From Flavobacterium johnsoniae (lineage in GTDB: Bacteria; Bacteroidota; Bacteroidia; Flavobacteriales; Flavobacteriaceae), in contig NZ_MLFK01000007.1 in NCBI RefSeq assembly GCF_001879205.1, forward strand, positions 682,001 through 746,000: a stretch of 64,000 nucleotides of DNA. Direction: 5' to 3'. A program made the translations under genes and the position numbers. Positions 1 to 9,059 of the stretch are shown here, in pieces. The first letter of the stretch is position 1. Every line of letters begins with the position of its first letter. Below the pieces are notes generated by a model. The model worked only from the letters and a program-made list of their open reading frames with translations. It was not told the origin of the DNA and ran no database searches.

Positions 1-1648
1 TATCTGAAAGTGTAATTAAATTATTTCCGTTAAAGAGTGAATCTAATATCTCATTTATTATCTTCTCTATTTGGGATGAGGTTAATTTTTCAAGATCTTT
101 CTCGGATAGGTTATATTCATCAGAATAAGTGTCATTTATTATAGCCTCTTTAAATTCGTTGAAGTCCTCATCATGTTTATCTGATTTTTCAAGAGAAGAC
201 ACCGAATCCAGTATCTCGTCCTGCAACATTATGGATCTAAAATTTCCCATTCGCGATGGTGAATTGACAATTACATAACCATAATCAAATTTTGAATCAA
301 TTGATGATCTTCCGGCACGGCCTATTAAATTTTTTACAGAAAGCGGTTTGCTGCTTTCCATCCTGTCCAAAAATACAACATCAAAAGGCATATTAATTCC
401 CTGCTCAAGAGTGGATGTTGCAAAACACATTCTGCAAAGGCCTTCTTTTGTAAATTCCTCAATTATAATTCTCGTTTGTAATGGCAGAGAACCGTGATGG
501 ATCACAATTCCTCTTTTTAAAAGAGCCAGTAGCAATGAATAATGGCTCTTAGATGGCGAAGTTTCTCCCCCTGTATAGTGGCTTAGCTGTTCAATATAAA
601 AATCAATTTTACTTCCCTTAATCTCAGGGCAAAGGTCAATATATCTGCTGAAATCCGTTAATATGCCTCCTTTATAAATTTTGGCTTTTGAAACGTAAAA
701 TAGAACCGAACCTCCATTTTTTATTGTTTTTGAAATTGGATCAAAGTCTGCAGGTTGTTTTCTTGCTCCCATAACCGCAGTATCAATGCCAAAATGGTAA
801 AAATTCCAATTTTCATCTTTACATAAAAACATCTGTCCTACGTTTTTCTGAGTATATTGAATTGAATAGGAGGTTTCCCCATTAAAATGGTTCTTTTCAA
901 TTTGTGATTCGGGATTTTTTACAAATGGATGAGCAAAAACAAATTTAGAGTCAGGAAAAGCTTTATAGCATCGTCTTACAATACTGTCAAAATACAATCC
1001 ACGCTTAGAATCCTCATTGCTTAATTGTGCCTCGTCAAATAAAAACAAATCAATTTTGAATAATTCTTTCTGCCTAAAAAGCTCCCTGCATCTCTCAGGT
1101 GTTACAATAAAAATATTTTTAGTGGCAAAATTGGTATTTATCTTGTCGATAAAGGTCAATATATTAACCTCTTTGCTTAAAATTGCACTGCTTAATCTCA
1201 GATAATATTCATTAATCAATGCTCTTGAAGGTACGATAACAACTATATCATTTTTGCAATCCTGTATTAAATTCATAAAAACATGAGACTTTCCCGTGCT
1301 GGTAGGCGCCGAAAAACTAAAACATTTATTCGAATTAATACCTTTAACAATATCAGCTTGAATTGGAGTGTATGATTTGTGATAGGTGTCAATGATGTAT
1401 CGCTTGTATTGGCCAAATACAACTTCCTTTAGCGTCTTGCGTTCAGTCTCTTTATAAAAAATTGCCATATAATTTAATATGGAATTTTTATGAGCCTTGA
1501 ATTCTTCAGGACGGTATAATGATAAATAAGTTAAGATTTCCATATCAGTAACAGAAACAGGCCCGTTCCGGTATAAATTGTTTAAAACCAAGCTGAAAAT
1601 CTTATCAATATCAATGTTGTTCTGTATTTTTTTAATTAGGTTATTCAT
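1..1648 (-). CDS. hamB: Hachiman-type helicase HamB, C-terminally truncated by the window edge
   Basis: This is a superfamily 2 DNA/RNA helicase, open from its ATG at 1648 to the window edge (549 codons visible). The Walker A motif reads APTSTGKS near residue 120, motif II is DEAQ near residue 203, and motif VI is GRAGRS near residue 441. The start overlaps the stop of the upstream nuclease gene by four bases (ATGA), so the two are translationally coupled. A DUF1837-like nuclease followed by an SF2 helicase is the layout of the Hachiman anti-phage system, in which HamB is the DNA-sensing helicase and HamA the effector nuclease. The family match is from recall of motifs and gene order; the helicase class itself is clear. 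Confidence 0.8.
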   Translation of the reverse strand, partial: MNNLIKKIQNNIDIDKIFSLVLNNLYRNGPVSVTDMEILTYLSLYRPEEFKAHKNSILNYMAIFYKETERKTLKEVVFGQYKRYIIDTYHKSYTPIQADIVKGINSNKCFSFSAPTSTGKSHVFMNLIQDCKNDIVVIVPSRALINEYYLRLSSAILSKEVNILTFIDKINTNFATKNIFIVTPERCRELFRQKELFKIDLFLFDEAQLSNEDSKRGLYFDSIVRRCYKAFPDSKFVFAHPFVKNPESQIEKNHFNGETSYSIQYTQKNVGQMFLCKDENWNFYHFGIDTAVMGARKQPADFDPISKTIKNGGSVLFYVSKAKIYKGGILTDFSRYIDLCPEIKGSKIDFYIEQLSHYTGGETSPSKSHYSLLLALLKRGIVIHHGSLPLQTRIIIEEFTKEGLCRMCFATSTLEQGINMPFDVVFLDRMESSKPLSVKNLIGRAGRSSIDSKFDYGYVIVNSPSRMGNFRSIMLQDEILDSVSSLEKSDKHDEDFNEFKEAIINDTYSDEYNLSEKDLEKLTSSQIEKIINEILDSLFNGNNLITLSD

Positions 1649-2328
1649 ATATTAACGGCAATACAGATTACTTCGTTAAACTTTGAGGCTTCTATAAAGT
1701 GACGGTTTTTTTTGATTCCTGCGATTAATTTTGGTGTACTTGTTTTCTTGCTTGCAAAAGCTGCAATAAAACCTTTCACTCCTTTTGAGAAATTATTTTT
1801 AGAATTTTCACAGCAAAATCTATCGATATCTATAAGGTCTGAATGGTCCCGTTTTTCATTTTCGAATCTAATTATCTGTTCAAAAGACGTACCATAAGCG
1901 TTATCTCGTTTGTTATATTTTGCTTCTCCAAACAATATTACTTCGTTTAGATTTCTTGAAAAAAAATCAAATCCATGGTTGACAGCTTCTTTTTCTTTTA
2001 TAAGGTCGCCTAATGGAATGTTTAAGTATTTTAAATAGTCTACAACTGTCTTTCGTGCCAATTCTGAGACAACATATTCCCCTGATTCAGATGTTACGGC
2101 ATCATCATTTGGACCGATAATATTAGCAGCGATGTAAGCTATAGAGAGTTCGGCTCTGGTTTTATAACCAGTCTGCAGATAATGCCCGTCAAATGCACTT
2201 ATCCATGCTAAGTCAGAAAGTGAATCGAAAACTTCTTTCAGGGTTAGTGCAATATCAGTTGGATTAATACGTATAAAAATTATGTGTTTATCAATCATTT
2301 GATGATCTACAATACTATATCCACTCAT
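1645..2328 (-). CDS. hamA: HamA-like DUF1837 nuclease (Hachiman effector)
   Basis: This 227-residue soluble protein has no signal peptide. The segment FGEAK at 133-137, preceded by Asp121 in HGFDFF, gives a PD-(D/E)xK-type arrangement D121, E135, K137. Glu84 in the GEYVVSEL helix could complete the metal site. This matches the DUF1837 core of HamA, which degrades DNA non-specifically once HamB releases it. Its length is close to that of short HamA proteins. The gene overlaps the helicase start by four bases and both read leftward. A short palindrome lies about 90 bases upstream. Other PD-(D/E)xK restriction-like nucleases remain possible, but the pairing argues for Hachiman. Confidence 0.75.
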   Translation of the reverse strand: MSGYSIVDHQMIDKHIIFIRINPTDIALTLKEVFDSLSDLAWISAFDGHYLQTGYKTRAELSIAYIAANIIGPNDDAVTSESGEYVVSELARKTVVDYLKYLNIPLGDLIKEKEAVNHGFDFFSRNLNEVILFGEAKYNKRDNAYGTSFEQIIRFENEKRDHSDLIDIDRFCCENSKNNFSKGVKGFIAAFASKKTSTPKLIAGIKKNRHFIEASKFNEVICIAVNI

Positions 2329-2913
2329 AATTATAAAATGTTTTTTTCAATGTGAAAATTTATAACTGCGACACAAATTTCTATAACAAAGGTGCGGGAA
2401 TCATTTGTACTTATTTTACGGAAAACCGTAGTCCTCTACATAATTTTCTCAAAAATATCAATTATGTTGTATAAAGGGCTAGGTATATATACGTGATTTT
2501 CGTTAAAAAAATAAGTTGTAAACTTTTGCTAATGAATTAATTTGATTATTCTTTTTAGAATTCACCCGCCGAGCGCACTGCTTTTCTTCCTGATCCTTTT
2601 TTATTCACAGCATCCTGATGCTTCCCTTTATCTTTTTGATTAAAAAGTCGGTATGTTTTTGTCTTATTCCATGAGCAAAGGTAACTCCGTGTCTTTTGGC
2701 AGAAGCAAAGCCGGGTCCCTGGGGTCTGCCTTGAAAATCTCCATCCCTTTGGGGAGTATTTTCAGGCAGAACCGTTGCTTCTGCAGGGCACTAATTTATT
2801 TTTTTGAAACATCCTTAAAATAACTCTTAATGGTACTTTTTAAGTAATTATAACTATATTAATTTCATTCTCTCTCGAGGGTTTGATTTCTTACTTTATC
2901 TAGAATCTTAAGG
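2329..2913. other. Intergenic region between the mobilisation and defence genes
   Basis: No convincing ORF lies in these 585 bases. The right half (about 2560-2800) is richer in G+C than its surroundings. On the minus strand it holds open stretches without a proper start codon, in two overlapping frames. It sits directly downstream of the coupling-protein gene. It may be a decayed gene fragment, a conserved element of the ICE, or a transcript tail. The left half holds the putative promoter region of the Hachiman pair. Confidence 0.4.
2417..2430. promoter_or_regulatory. Palindrome upstream of hamA, possible operator
   Basis: The 14-base sequence TACGGAAAACCGTA is two perfect 5-base arms around AAAA. 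It lies about 90 bases upstream of the hamA start in otherwise AT-rich DNA. It could bind a dimeric repressor. No regulator gene is adjacent, so the role is inferred. Confidence 0.35.
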
Positions 2914-4908
2914 TCATTTTTCTTTTTTGAGAACCAGTGCGGAAAGTGCTGGATTTTTAATTATCCTTTCCATTTCGCTGTGGATTATTTCCTGAATCTC
3001 AATTTTAATCTGCAGATAATTTTTCTGGACGATGACATTATCAATTGACCGAATGACCGGAATCTCCTTATAATTATCCGTCTCTTTTTTTATTTTTTCA
3101 TGGTCGTTGATGATCTCGCAGTGAAAGGTTTTAAGCTCAATGCGGCAGTCCGGGTTATCAGCTGTCATGCCGACAAATTCCCCCGAGCTCAGTGTAGAAA
3201 TCTTGGATGGAGGCACCGCTGATTCGAGCTGTCTGGAACGACTGATCGAGGTGTCGCTGCTGTTGATGGACAGGCTTTCACGGTCCTGCATTATCTTTCC
3301 AAAGCGCTCTGAAAGCTGTTTTGCCGTATCCCCGCTGACCTGTCCTGATACAATATTTCCAACGATGTTGACAATCACGTCAGCCTGCTCACGGCCGTAG
3401 TCCTTACGGAGCTGGCTGAAGTCCTGTATTCCAAGACAGGTGCTTACTCTGTTGCTTCTTGCCGTTGCAATCAGGCTGTCGATATTGTTGAGGTAGATAG
3501 TTGGGAACTCATCAAAAATCAGGCTGCTTTTAAGTTTTCCCTTCTGGTTTACCTGTTTGATCAGACGGCTGACAAAAAGGGAAAGCACCGCTCCGTATGT
3601 TTGGATTTTCTGGGGATTATTTCCCATTGAAACAATTTTCGGATTGAATGGATTATTAATGTCAAGAGTGAAATCATTGCCTGACAGCACATAATAAAGC
3701 TGAGGGGAGGAGAGTTTTGCCAGCGAGATTTTAGCCGAAGCAATCTGGCCCTCCAGCTGGTCGACTGCTTCGTTCAGGAACGCACTGACAAAGGGATTGA
3801 TAAGCACTTCGATTTCTTTTTCGGTTCTTAGAATCGTGAAAAGGCTCTCGTAATCGGTCTGTATCATTTCAATGACATGGGGCAGGGTGCAGTATTCGCC
3901 ATCGCTGTATTTTCTGAGGTACCAGATGACTGCTGTCAGGAAATTTATGGGCGATTCCACAAAGAAATCTCCCTGTTTTTTGATCCATTCGCGGTTGAGC
4001 CCCATAAGGATTGTGCGTGCAGATTCAGCAGCATCGGTAATGTCTGTCATTGCAGCAGGATCCAGAGGATTGCATCTGTGGGTGCGGGAGAGGTCATCAA
4101 AATTTATGATGAAAAATTTTGGCTCCACGGCATAAAGGTGACGGGATTTCAGCCAGGCATTATAGGCGATAATGGTAAGGTCGTCGAACTTAAAATCATA
4201 TATGAACATCGAAAATCCCTTGGCAATGTGCTGGGTGATTACATGGCGGATTACGAAGTATGATTTTCCAGAGCCGGGAGTTCCGGGAACCAGAATGCCG
4301 CGGAAAGGATTTATGATATTGATCCAGCTCTCACGTACTTTGTCTTTGAGATGGTAACGGGCAGGAAGATTTACGGAATATTCGTTTTCAATCAGCCTTT
4401 CTTCTTGAGGGAAAGTTTCATTTTCCTTATTGAAGATATCTGCCGGACTGAGCTTTCTGCGGATGATGCGGGAGAGGAGCGTGCCCCCGGAAAGCATCAG
4501 CAGATAGCCCAACGAGCACAAAGAAATATATAACGCTGAACACAGCTCAATATCTGAAAAGATCACAAGAGCGAGATAAGATCCAAAATAAAACAACAGC
4601 CCCAATGCCATATAATAAAAAGCAGTTTTAAAATGTAGCTTTTCATCTTTTCGTCCTCTGGCACCAAGGAGAGAAATCACCAAGAATCCAAGTGCAAAAA
4701 GTTTTGATTTATGGAAGCTGTCCAGAAGCCCCGTGCGATGTATATTCTCCAGTATCCTATGGGCAAAATCCGGCGCAAGATTCCACTGCCTGAACGAATC
4801 GAAGCAGCAATAATAAAAATGGATGAGCAGCACTGCGATACCCATCAGTCTAGTCATATCCAGAATTTTTCTAAGCGCCTGTTCATTTTCTCCTGTCTGC
4901 ATACTCAT
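2914..4908 (-). CDS. mobC: Type IV coupling protein (MobC/TraG-VirD4 family)
   Basis: This 664-residue ATPase should link the relaxase-DNA complex to the secretion channel at the inner membrane. The first 150 residues hold about four hydrophobic segments. The Walker A motif GTPGSGKS is near residue 210 and a Walker B-like IFDEF near residue 466, followed by a conserved ARSNR/GIQDF region as in the TraG/VirD4 family (TraM recognition site). It lies 14 bases downstream of the relaxase gene in the same direction, in the usual Bacteroidetes mobA-mobB-mobC order. The length is normal for conjugative transposon MobC. Confidence 0.93.
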   Translation of the reverse strand: MSMQTGENEQALRKILDMTRLMGIAVLLIHFYYCCFDSFRQWNLAPDFAHRILENIHRTGLLDSFHKSKLFALGFLVISLLGARGRKDEKLHFKTAFYYMALGLLFYFGSYLALVIFSDIELCSALYISLCSLGYLLMLSGGTLLSRIIRRKLSPADIFNKENETFPQEERLIENEYSVNLPARYHLKDKVRESWINIINPFRGILVPGTPGSGKSYFVIRHVITQHIAKGFSMFIYDFKFDDLTIIAYNAWLKSRHLYAVEPKFFIINFDDLSRTHRCNPLDPAAMTDITDAAESARTILMGLNREWIKKQGDFFVESPINFLTAVIWYLRKYSDGEYCTLPHVIEMIQTDYESLFTILRTEKEIEVLINPFVSAFLNEAVDQLEGQIASAKISLAKLSSPQLYYVLSGNDFTLDINNPFNPKIVSMGNNPQKIQTYGAVLSLFVSRLIKQVNQKGKLKSSLIFDEFPTIYLNNIDSLIATARSNRVSTCLGIQDFSQLRKDYGREQADVIVNIVGNIVSGQVSGDTAKQLSERFGKIMQDRESLSINSSDTSISRSRQLESAVPPSKISTLSSGEFVGMTADNPDCRIELKTFHCEIINDHEKIKKETDNYKEIPVIRSIDNVIVQKNYLQIKIEIQEIIHSEMERIIKNPALSALVLKKEK

Positions 4909-4922
4909 GATTTTTTTAATTA

Positions 4923-6173
4923 TTAATGGTTATCGGACTGTCCTTTTCTTTTTCTTTTTTTCCGTTTGCTTTTAAGCTGATTGGGAACGTAATCAGAAGG
5001 CGCTCCAGCGTACAACACGTCATCAATTATCCGCTGCACTTCCCCTGCGGAAATAAAAGAACCCCGCTTCTGAGCAGTACCATCAGCAACAGCATAGTGC
5101 TTCTCAGAATTGGAGGAATGACCCAGACGCTGCAGGAGCCCTTTGGCGGCATATTCTGTGCCAAGGCTGCTTCCGTTGAAAACGCATCTGGTGTTATGAT
5201 CTATGTAGGTCATGCCGTATATCAGCCCCTGTTCATTTTTTCTGATAACTGCTGTGATGCCCTGATTGGCCAGCCGTGTTTCGAGCTGTGAGAGCGTAAG
5301 GGACGGGTATTTCAAAAGCAGCAGATCGATGGCATTTCGGGTTCTTTTCATGTTTACAACACGCGCAGTTTTAGCCGCAGCAAAATTAATTTCAAGCCGC
5401 GAAAGGGTAGGCCTGGAATAGAAACTGCTGGCTTTTATGGGAACCCCGACGGTCTTTTTATTCTCGTCAAGAATCTGGTAGACCAGGCCTTTATTCTGAA
5501 ACATTTTTGAATTTTCCTTTCCCCTTTCAGCCTTGACATTATACATGTTCAATACTGTATTGAGCTCGCCGAGGGTTGTGTATTTGTAGTGCGGTATGAC
5601 CGCATTCAGTACGTTGCCTATGGCTCTTTTGGAATCCACTGCGCCATATTTGATTTTTTCCACATCAATGGCATTTATAAGTGCTGTAGACTGTTTTTTT
5701 CTCGAATCTGCCCTAACCAGATTAAAAGAAATCTCCAATTCTTTGCGGGCCGTTTCGGACTGGTTTCTTCCAATATTGTGCATGTTGATCCTGGATCCAT
5801 CTGCCCTCACATTTATAGTTGCGATGTGCAAGTGCGGATGTCCCGCATCATAATGCTGGTAGACCAGATAAGGCTGCGCGCCGAATCCAATTTTCAACAT
5901 GTAAGAAGAGGCAATCTGTATGAGTTTCTCTTTTGACAAATCCTTGTCCGAACGGTCAAAATTCAGCGAGATGTGCACAGCGCCGCGCTTTACATTTTCA
6001 TTCAGCTGGAGCTGTTTTAGAAATACTCCGACCTTAAAAGATTCTGACATTTTTTCAATGTCGGCAGGATAATTTCCCTCGCCGATGCACACAGCTGCAT
6101 CGTGGGAAACTTTATTCTCATTATAGAGGAGGATGCCTCTTATCGACTGTCCTGTGTTTATGACTGCAACCAT
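4923..6173 (-). CDS. mobB: Relaxase MobB (MOBP-like mobilisation nuclease)
   Basis: This 416-residue relaxase should nick the transfer origin and pilot the strand. The histidine cluster HPHLHI at 112-117, with His107 and Asp109 just before it, is the metal-binding HUH signature. Tyr17 in the N-terminal LLYNENK segment is the likely nucleophile that bonds covalently to DNA. The C-terminus is strongly basic (RKKRKRKG). Its start overlaps the end of the small mobilisation gene by 16 bases, so the two are probably translationally coupled. Confidence 0.92.
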   Translation of the reverse strand: MVAVINTGQSIRGILLYNENKVSHDAAVCIGEGNYPADIEKMSESFKVGVFLKQLQLNENVKRGAVHISLNFDRSDKDLSKEKLIQIASSYMLKIGFGAQPYLVYQHYDAGHPHLHIATINVRADGSRINMHNIGRNQSETARKELEISFNLVRADSRKKQSTALINAIDVEKIKYGAVDSKRAIGNVLNAVIPHYKYTTLGELNTVLNMYNVKAERGKENSKMFQNKGLVYQILDENKKTVGVPIKASSFYSRPTLSRLEINFAAAKTARVVNMKRTRNAIDLLLLKYPSLTLSQLETRLANQGITAVIRKNEQGLIYGMTYIDHNTRCVFNGSSLGTEYAAKGLLQRLGHSSNSEKHYAVADGTAQKRGSFISAGEVQRIIDDVLYAGAPSDYVPNQLKSKRKKRKRKGQSDNH

Positions 6174-6550
6174 TTTTGGGCCAGAATTTCAATGTGTCTT
6201 TTAATCTCTTCCACAAGGGAAAAATATTTATTTCTGTCGGAGTCAAAAGCCAAAATCCATAATTTAAAATCGGAAATTTCAAAAAGGGTATGGAGTTTTT
6301 TAACGCTCTGATTGAAATTGTTTCCCATGAAATTCAGTTGGGATTTGAGCTGGATTAGCTCCTGCAGAAGTATATCCAGCGACTCGTTTCTGTACTTGAC
6401 AATAATAGGTTTTCTCAGCAGATTTCTGCGCACGAAATCACTTCGTTTGCGACAGGCCGAGGCTTTAAAATTTCTGTCGATTTGTTCGAATTCTTCTTTG
6501 GTCAGCCGGATGTGCAGCCACCTGTTTCTGTTGCTGTTTTTCTCTTCCAT
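6158..6550 (-). CDS. mobA: Relaxosome accessory protein MobA (MbeC/MobC-like)
   Basis: This 130-residue basic protein matches plasmid mobilisation accessory proteins. It has an N-terminal ribbon-helix-helix-like part (IRLTKEEFEQIDRNFKAS) and then the helix typical of this family (LIQLKSQLNFMGNNFNQ). Such proteins bind oriT and help the relaxase nick. It is the first gene of the three-gene mobilisation operon, and the likely oriT lies just upstream. Confidence 0.88.
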   Translation of the reverse strand: MEEKNSNRNRWLHIRLTKEEFEQIDRNFKASACRKRSDFVRRNLLRKPIIVKYRNESLDILLQELIQLKSQLNFMGNNFNQSVKKLHTLFEISDFKLWILAFDSDRNKYFSLVEEIKRHIEILAQKWLQS

Positions 6551-6947
6551 GATCTTTTATTTTTCAATGATTCAACTCCATTTAATCTTAAAGTTTCACT
6601 GCCAGCGAGTTCCGAGCAGAGGGCAGCAAGATTTTTGGTTGTGATACAACCAGACATCTTGCTGACGGCTAAAAACCGCAGTCCGAAAGCTTCTAAAAGG
6701 CTTTTTCAGCGTTTTCAATCAGCTGAACTAAAGTTTCATAGCATACAAAAATTCAAAGGAAATCCATATCAGAATCTGCCTTAAAAATTTAAAATGCACC
6801 AATTGCAGAGTTACTGCGGATTTACCTGAGGCTAAATTAGAAAAGACGGCCAAGCCAAGCAATCCTCCCCAAATTTTGAGTAGGGTAAATAGGGATGATA
6901 CTTTATAATTTTGAGGGGAGTGGAATATTAATTTAAAATAATGAAGT
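6551..6947. other. Intergenic region holding the probable oriT
   Basis: This 397-base region lies between the divergent mobA and the small plus-strand gene at 6948. It carries a nested inverted repeat at 6624-6664 and no plausible gene. The minus-strand ORF that crosses its right part is antisense to the 6948 gene and shows no protein-like character. Confidence 0.5.
6624..6664. other. oriT: Candidate origin of transfer (nested inverted repeat)
   Basis: Perfect 9-base outer arms CAGCAAGAT and ATCTTGCTG enclose a second hairpin, GGTTGT-GATA-CAACC-like. The structure is 74 bases upstream of mobA, where Bacteroidetes mobilisation modules usually keep oriT. No run of T follows on the side expected for a terminator. 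The nick site is not identified. A regulatory operator for the mob operon is the alternative. Confidence 0.5.
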
Positions 6948-7238
6948 ATGATTACAGCAAATGATGCGGCCAGGGTTTTTGATACGGTACTGAGTATCCC
7001 TGGCATGAATGAGACGGTGAAAATGGATCTGAAAATTTCACGAAAAAATGTCCTTCTCTTGAGCCATCTGATACAGGATGGGCTGAAGATAAGGGAAGGT
7101 TCTTCTGTTCTTCTAGAGAGCATAAGCGAGCAGGGAAAGACAGAACTGGAGGGGCTCTCACAAGAGTGTCTTCAGAAAGCAGGGCTTGTGGAACTGCATG
7201 AAAAACTTGCTGGAATCAGCGCCTCCATAAAAGGCTGA
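6948..7238 (+). CDS. Small ICE protein of unknown function
   Basis: This is a 96-residue soluble, mostly helical protein with no recognised domain. It is followed by a strong terminator, which supports it as a real single-gene unit. It lies between the mobilisation operon (divergent) and the transport cargo. An antisense frame of 131 residues exists, but its composition is not protein-like. No function is assigned. Confidence 0.6.
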   Translation: MITANDAARVFDTVLSIPGMNETVKMDLKISRKNVLLLSHLIQDGLKIREGSSVLLESISEQGKTELEGLSQECLQKAGLVELHEKLAGISASIKG

Positions 7239-7264
7239 TTGCAAAGAGACTCAACATGATTTAT

Positions 7265-7301
7265 TGCCTGCACGATTCTTACAAAGTGCAGGCATTTTTT
7301 T
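7265..7301 (+). terminator. Rho-independent terminator after the 6948 gene
   Basis: The perfect 9-base stem TGCCTGCAC/GTGCAGGCA is followed by seven T residues. It lies 26 bases after the stop codon. Confidence 0.85.
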
Positions 7302-7386
7302 ATGCTGCAAATGTAGAAGTATAAAATTGCCTGATTTTCAAAGTTTTTGGCTTGGTTTTTAAAGTATCTGCACGAAAAATCCGACT

Positions 7387-7394
7387 TACATTTG
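7387..7394 (+). promoter_or_regulatory. Probable -7 box for the MauE-propeller gene
   Basis: TACATTTG fits the Bacteroidetes TAnnTTTG -7 consensus, 50 bases before the start codon at 7445. No good TTTG -33 box lies at the expected distance, so the call rests on the -7 box alone. Confidence 0.4.
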
Positions 7395-7444
7395 CATTAA
7401 TTACACAGTAGAAAATTTATAATGTATTTTAAAACTATAAGAAA

Positions 7445-8968
7445 ATGACCTTAAGCAATCATGTTAAATATTATATTATCGAGACGATCTGTCTGCTCTA
7501 TATACTGTTGTTCATTTACGCTTCAATAAGCAAACTAATGAATTTTGAAAATTTTCAAGTTCAGGTTGGACAGTCCCCTTTGATAAGTGCCTTTGCTTCA
7601 TGGATTGCATGGTTAGTTCTAATTTTAGAATTAACTGTTGCTTTACTATTATGTATACCTAAATTCAGAATATGGGGGCTGTTGGGGGCTTTCAGCTTAA
7701 TGACATTTTTTACTATATATATATTCATCGTTTTGAATTACAGTTCTTTTGTTCCCTGCTCCTGCGGTGGAATTTTGGAGAAAATGAGCTGGAAAGTACA
7801 TCTGGTTTTTAATTTTGTTTTTATACTGCTGGCAGCATTGGCGGTTTATTGGCGAACTAAGATTGATCACATAAAAATCTTCAGCCATAATTTAAAACCA
7901 GTTAGGAGTATGTTTATTCTCTGTCTTTGCAGCACAGGAATCATGATATTTTTATTCCTGTATTCAGAAGATATTATGCATTATGAAAATCCTTTTATAA
8001 GACGTTATGCAAAGCATCCTGTCACATTTCTTTCTAAAAAAAATCTAACGTTTAATTCTTTTTATATTGCAGGAATCTCTCAGGGAAGAATTTATTTGGG
8101 AAATTATACGAGCCCTTTACATATTGTTTCCGTGGATGAAAAACTGCAGGACGAGCAAGTGCATCAGATTAGTTTTATCCCCCAAAAAATTCCTTTTAAA
8201 AGTATAACAATTAATGTCAGAGGAAAGTATTTTTATCTGAAAGACGGAACGGTTCCCGCAATTTTCAGAGGAAAAATTTCTGATTGGAGAGTTAATAGTG
8301 AACTTAAAAGTCTGCCATACTTTACACAGGCAGAACCAATGGACAGTACAGCTGTTGTGTTTCGTTCCAACAATGGTAAGAACCTCGCGCATGTTTTAGG
8401 GATATACAATTCGAATGACAAAACTAAAGTGGTTTATAATGACTCTTTGCTTCAAAAGCAGATAGATGGTGTTTTTGATACGGACGGAATATTGACTTAC
8501 AGTGAGAAGCAGCGTAAAATAGTTTATCTGTATCTGTACAGAAATGAATTTATCGTAGCTGACCAGATAGGCAGACTGACTTTTCGTGGTAACACAATTG
8601 ATACAACTAGTAAAGCAAAAATAAAGGTCTCTTACATTAAAGACAGCACACAGAGAAAAATGTCAGCTCCTCCTTATGTTGTGAATGCTAAAGCTGCCGT
8701 ATGTGAAAATCTGCTTTTTGTCCAGTCAAAAATAAAGGGAAGATATGAAAATGATAAACTATGGAACCAGGCATCCATAATCGATGTTTACGATTTAAGT
8801 AAGAACGCTTATGTACTGAGCTTTCCGGTTTATAATTTAAAAGATGAAAAAATGAAATCATTCAGAGTAAGCCATACCCATTTATATGCAGTGATTGGAC
8901 GTGATTTAGTGGTTTATGACTTTAAAGATGAGCTGAGAAATAAGATGGAAAATAAGGATTCAGAATAA
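7445..8968 (+). CDS. MauE/DoxX-like redox membrane protein fused to a propeller-like domain
   Basis: This is a 507-residue protein. Residues 1-140 form four transmembrane helices of the MauE/DoxX type, with a Cys-Ser-Cys pair (VPCSCGG) near residue 103, as in membrane proteins that pass electrons to periplasmic disulfides. A fifth hydrophobic segment lies near 155-172. The remaining about 330 residues are a soluble, beta-rich, repetitive domain resembling the TolB-like six-bladed propellers found beside NVEAL-type peptides. It is followed by a small exported four-cysteine protein, which could be its redox client. The MauE assignment is good; the propeller call is weaker. Confidence 0.7.
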   Translation: MTLSNHVKYYIIETICLLYILLFIYASISKLMNFENFQVQVGQSPLISAFASWIAWLVLILELTVALLLCIPKFRIWGLLGAFSLMTFFTIYIFIVLNYSSFVPCSCGGILEKMSWKVHLVFNFVFILLAALAVYWRTKIDHIKIFSHNLKPVRSMFILCLCSTGIMIFLFLYSEDIMHYENPFIRRYAKHPVTFLSKKNLTFNSFYIAGISQGRIYLGNYTSPLHIVSVDEKLQDEQVHQISFIPQKIPFKSITINVRGKYFYLKDGTVPAIFRGKISDWRVNSELKSLPYFTQAEPMDSTAVVFRSNNGKNLAHVLGIYNSNDKTKVVYNDSLLQKQIDGVFDTDGILTYSEKQRKIVYLYLYRNEFIVADQIGRLTFRGNTIDTTSKAKIKVSYIKDSTQRKMSAPPYVVNAKAAVCENLLFVQSKIKGRYENDKLWNQASIIDVYDLSKNAYVLSFPVYNLKDEKMKSFRVSHTHLYAVIGRDLVVYDFKDELRNKMENKDSE

Positions 8969-9059
8969 TTTGAATTTGAAAATATACTGGCCAGTATCAG
9001 GAGGGAGATCGAAAACCTGTAAAAAAAAGTAGATCAAAGTTAACTTAATATTTGATATT

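Noticed and set aside
3872..4263. Plus-strand ORFs inside the coupling-protein gene
   Set aside because: They are antisense shadows of a gene with intact Walker motifs and normal family length.
4926..5936. Plus-strand ORFs of up to 121 codons opposite the relaxase gene
   Set aside because: The relaxase on the other strand carries the HUH histidines and is full length; these frames show no domain.
6728..7123. Minus-strand ORF of 131 codons between mobA and the 6948 gene
   Set aside because: It is antisense to the 6948 gene, which has protein-like composition and its own terminator; this frame has no recognisable feature.
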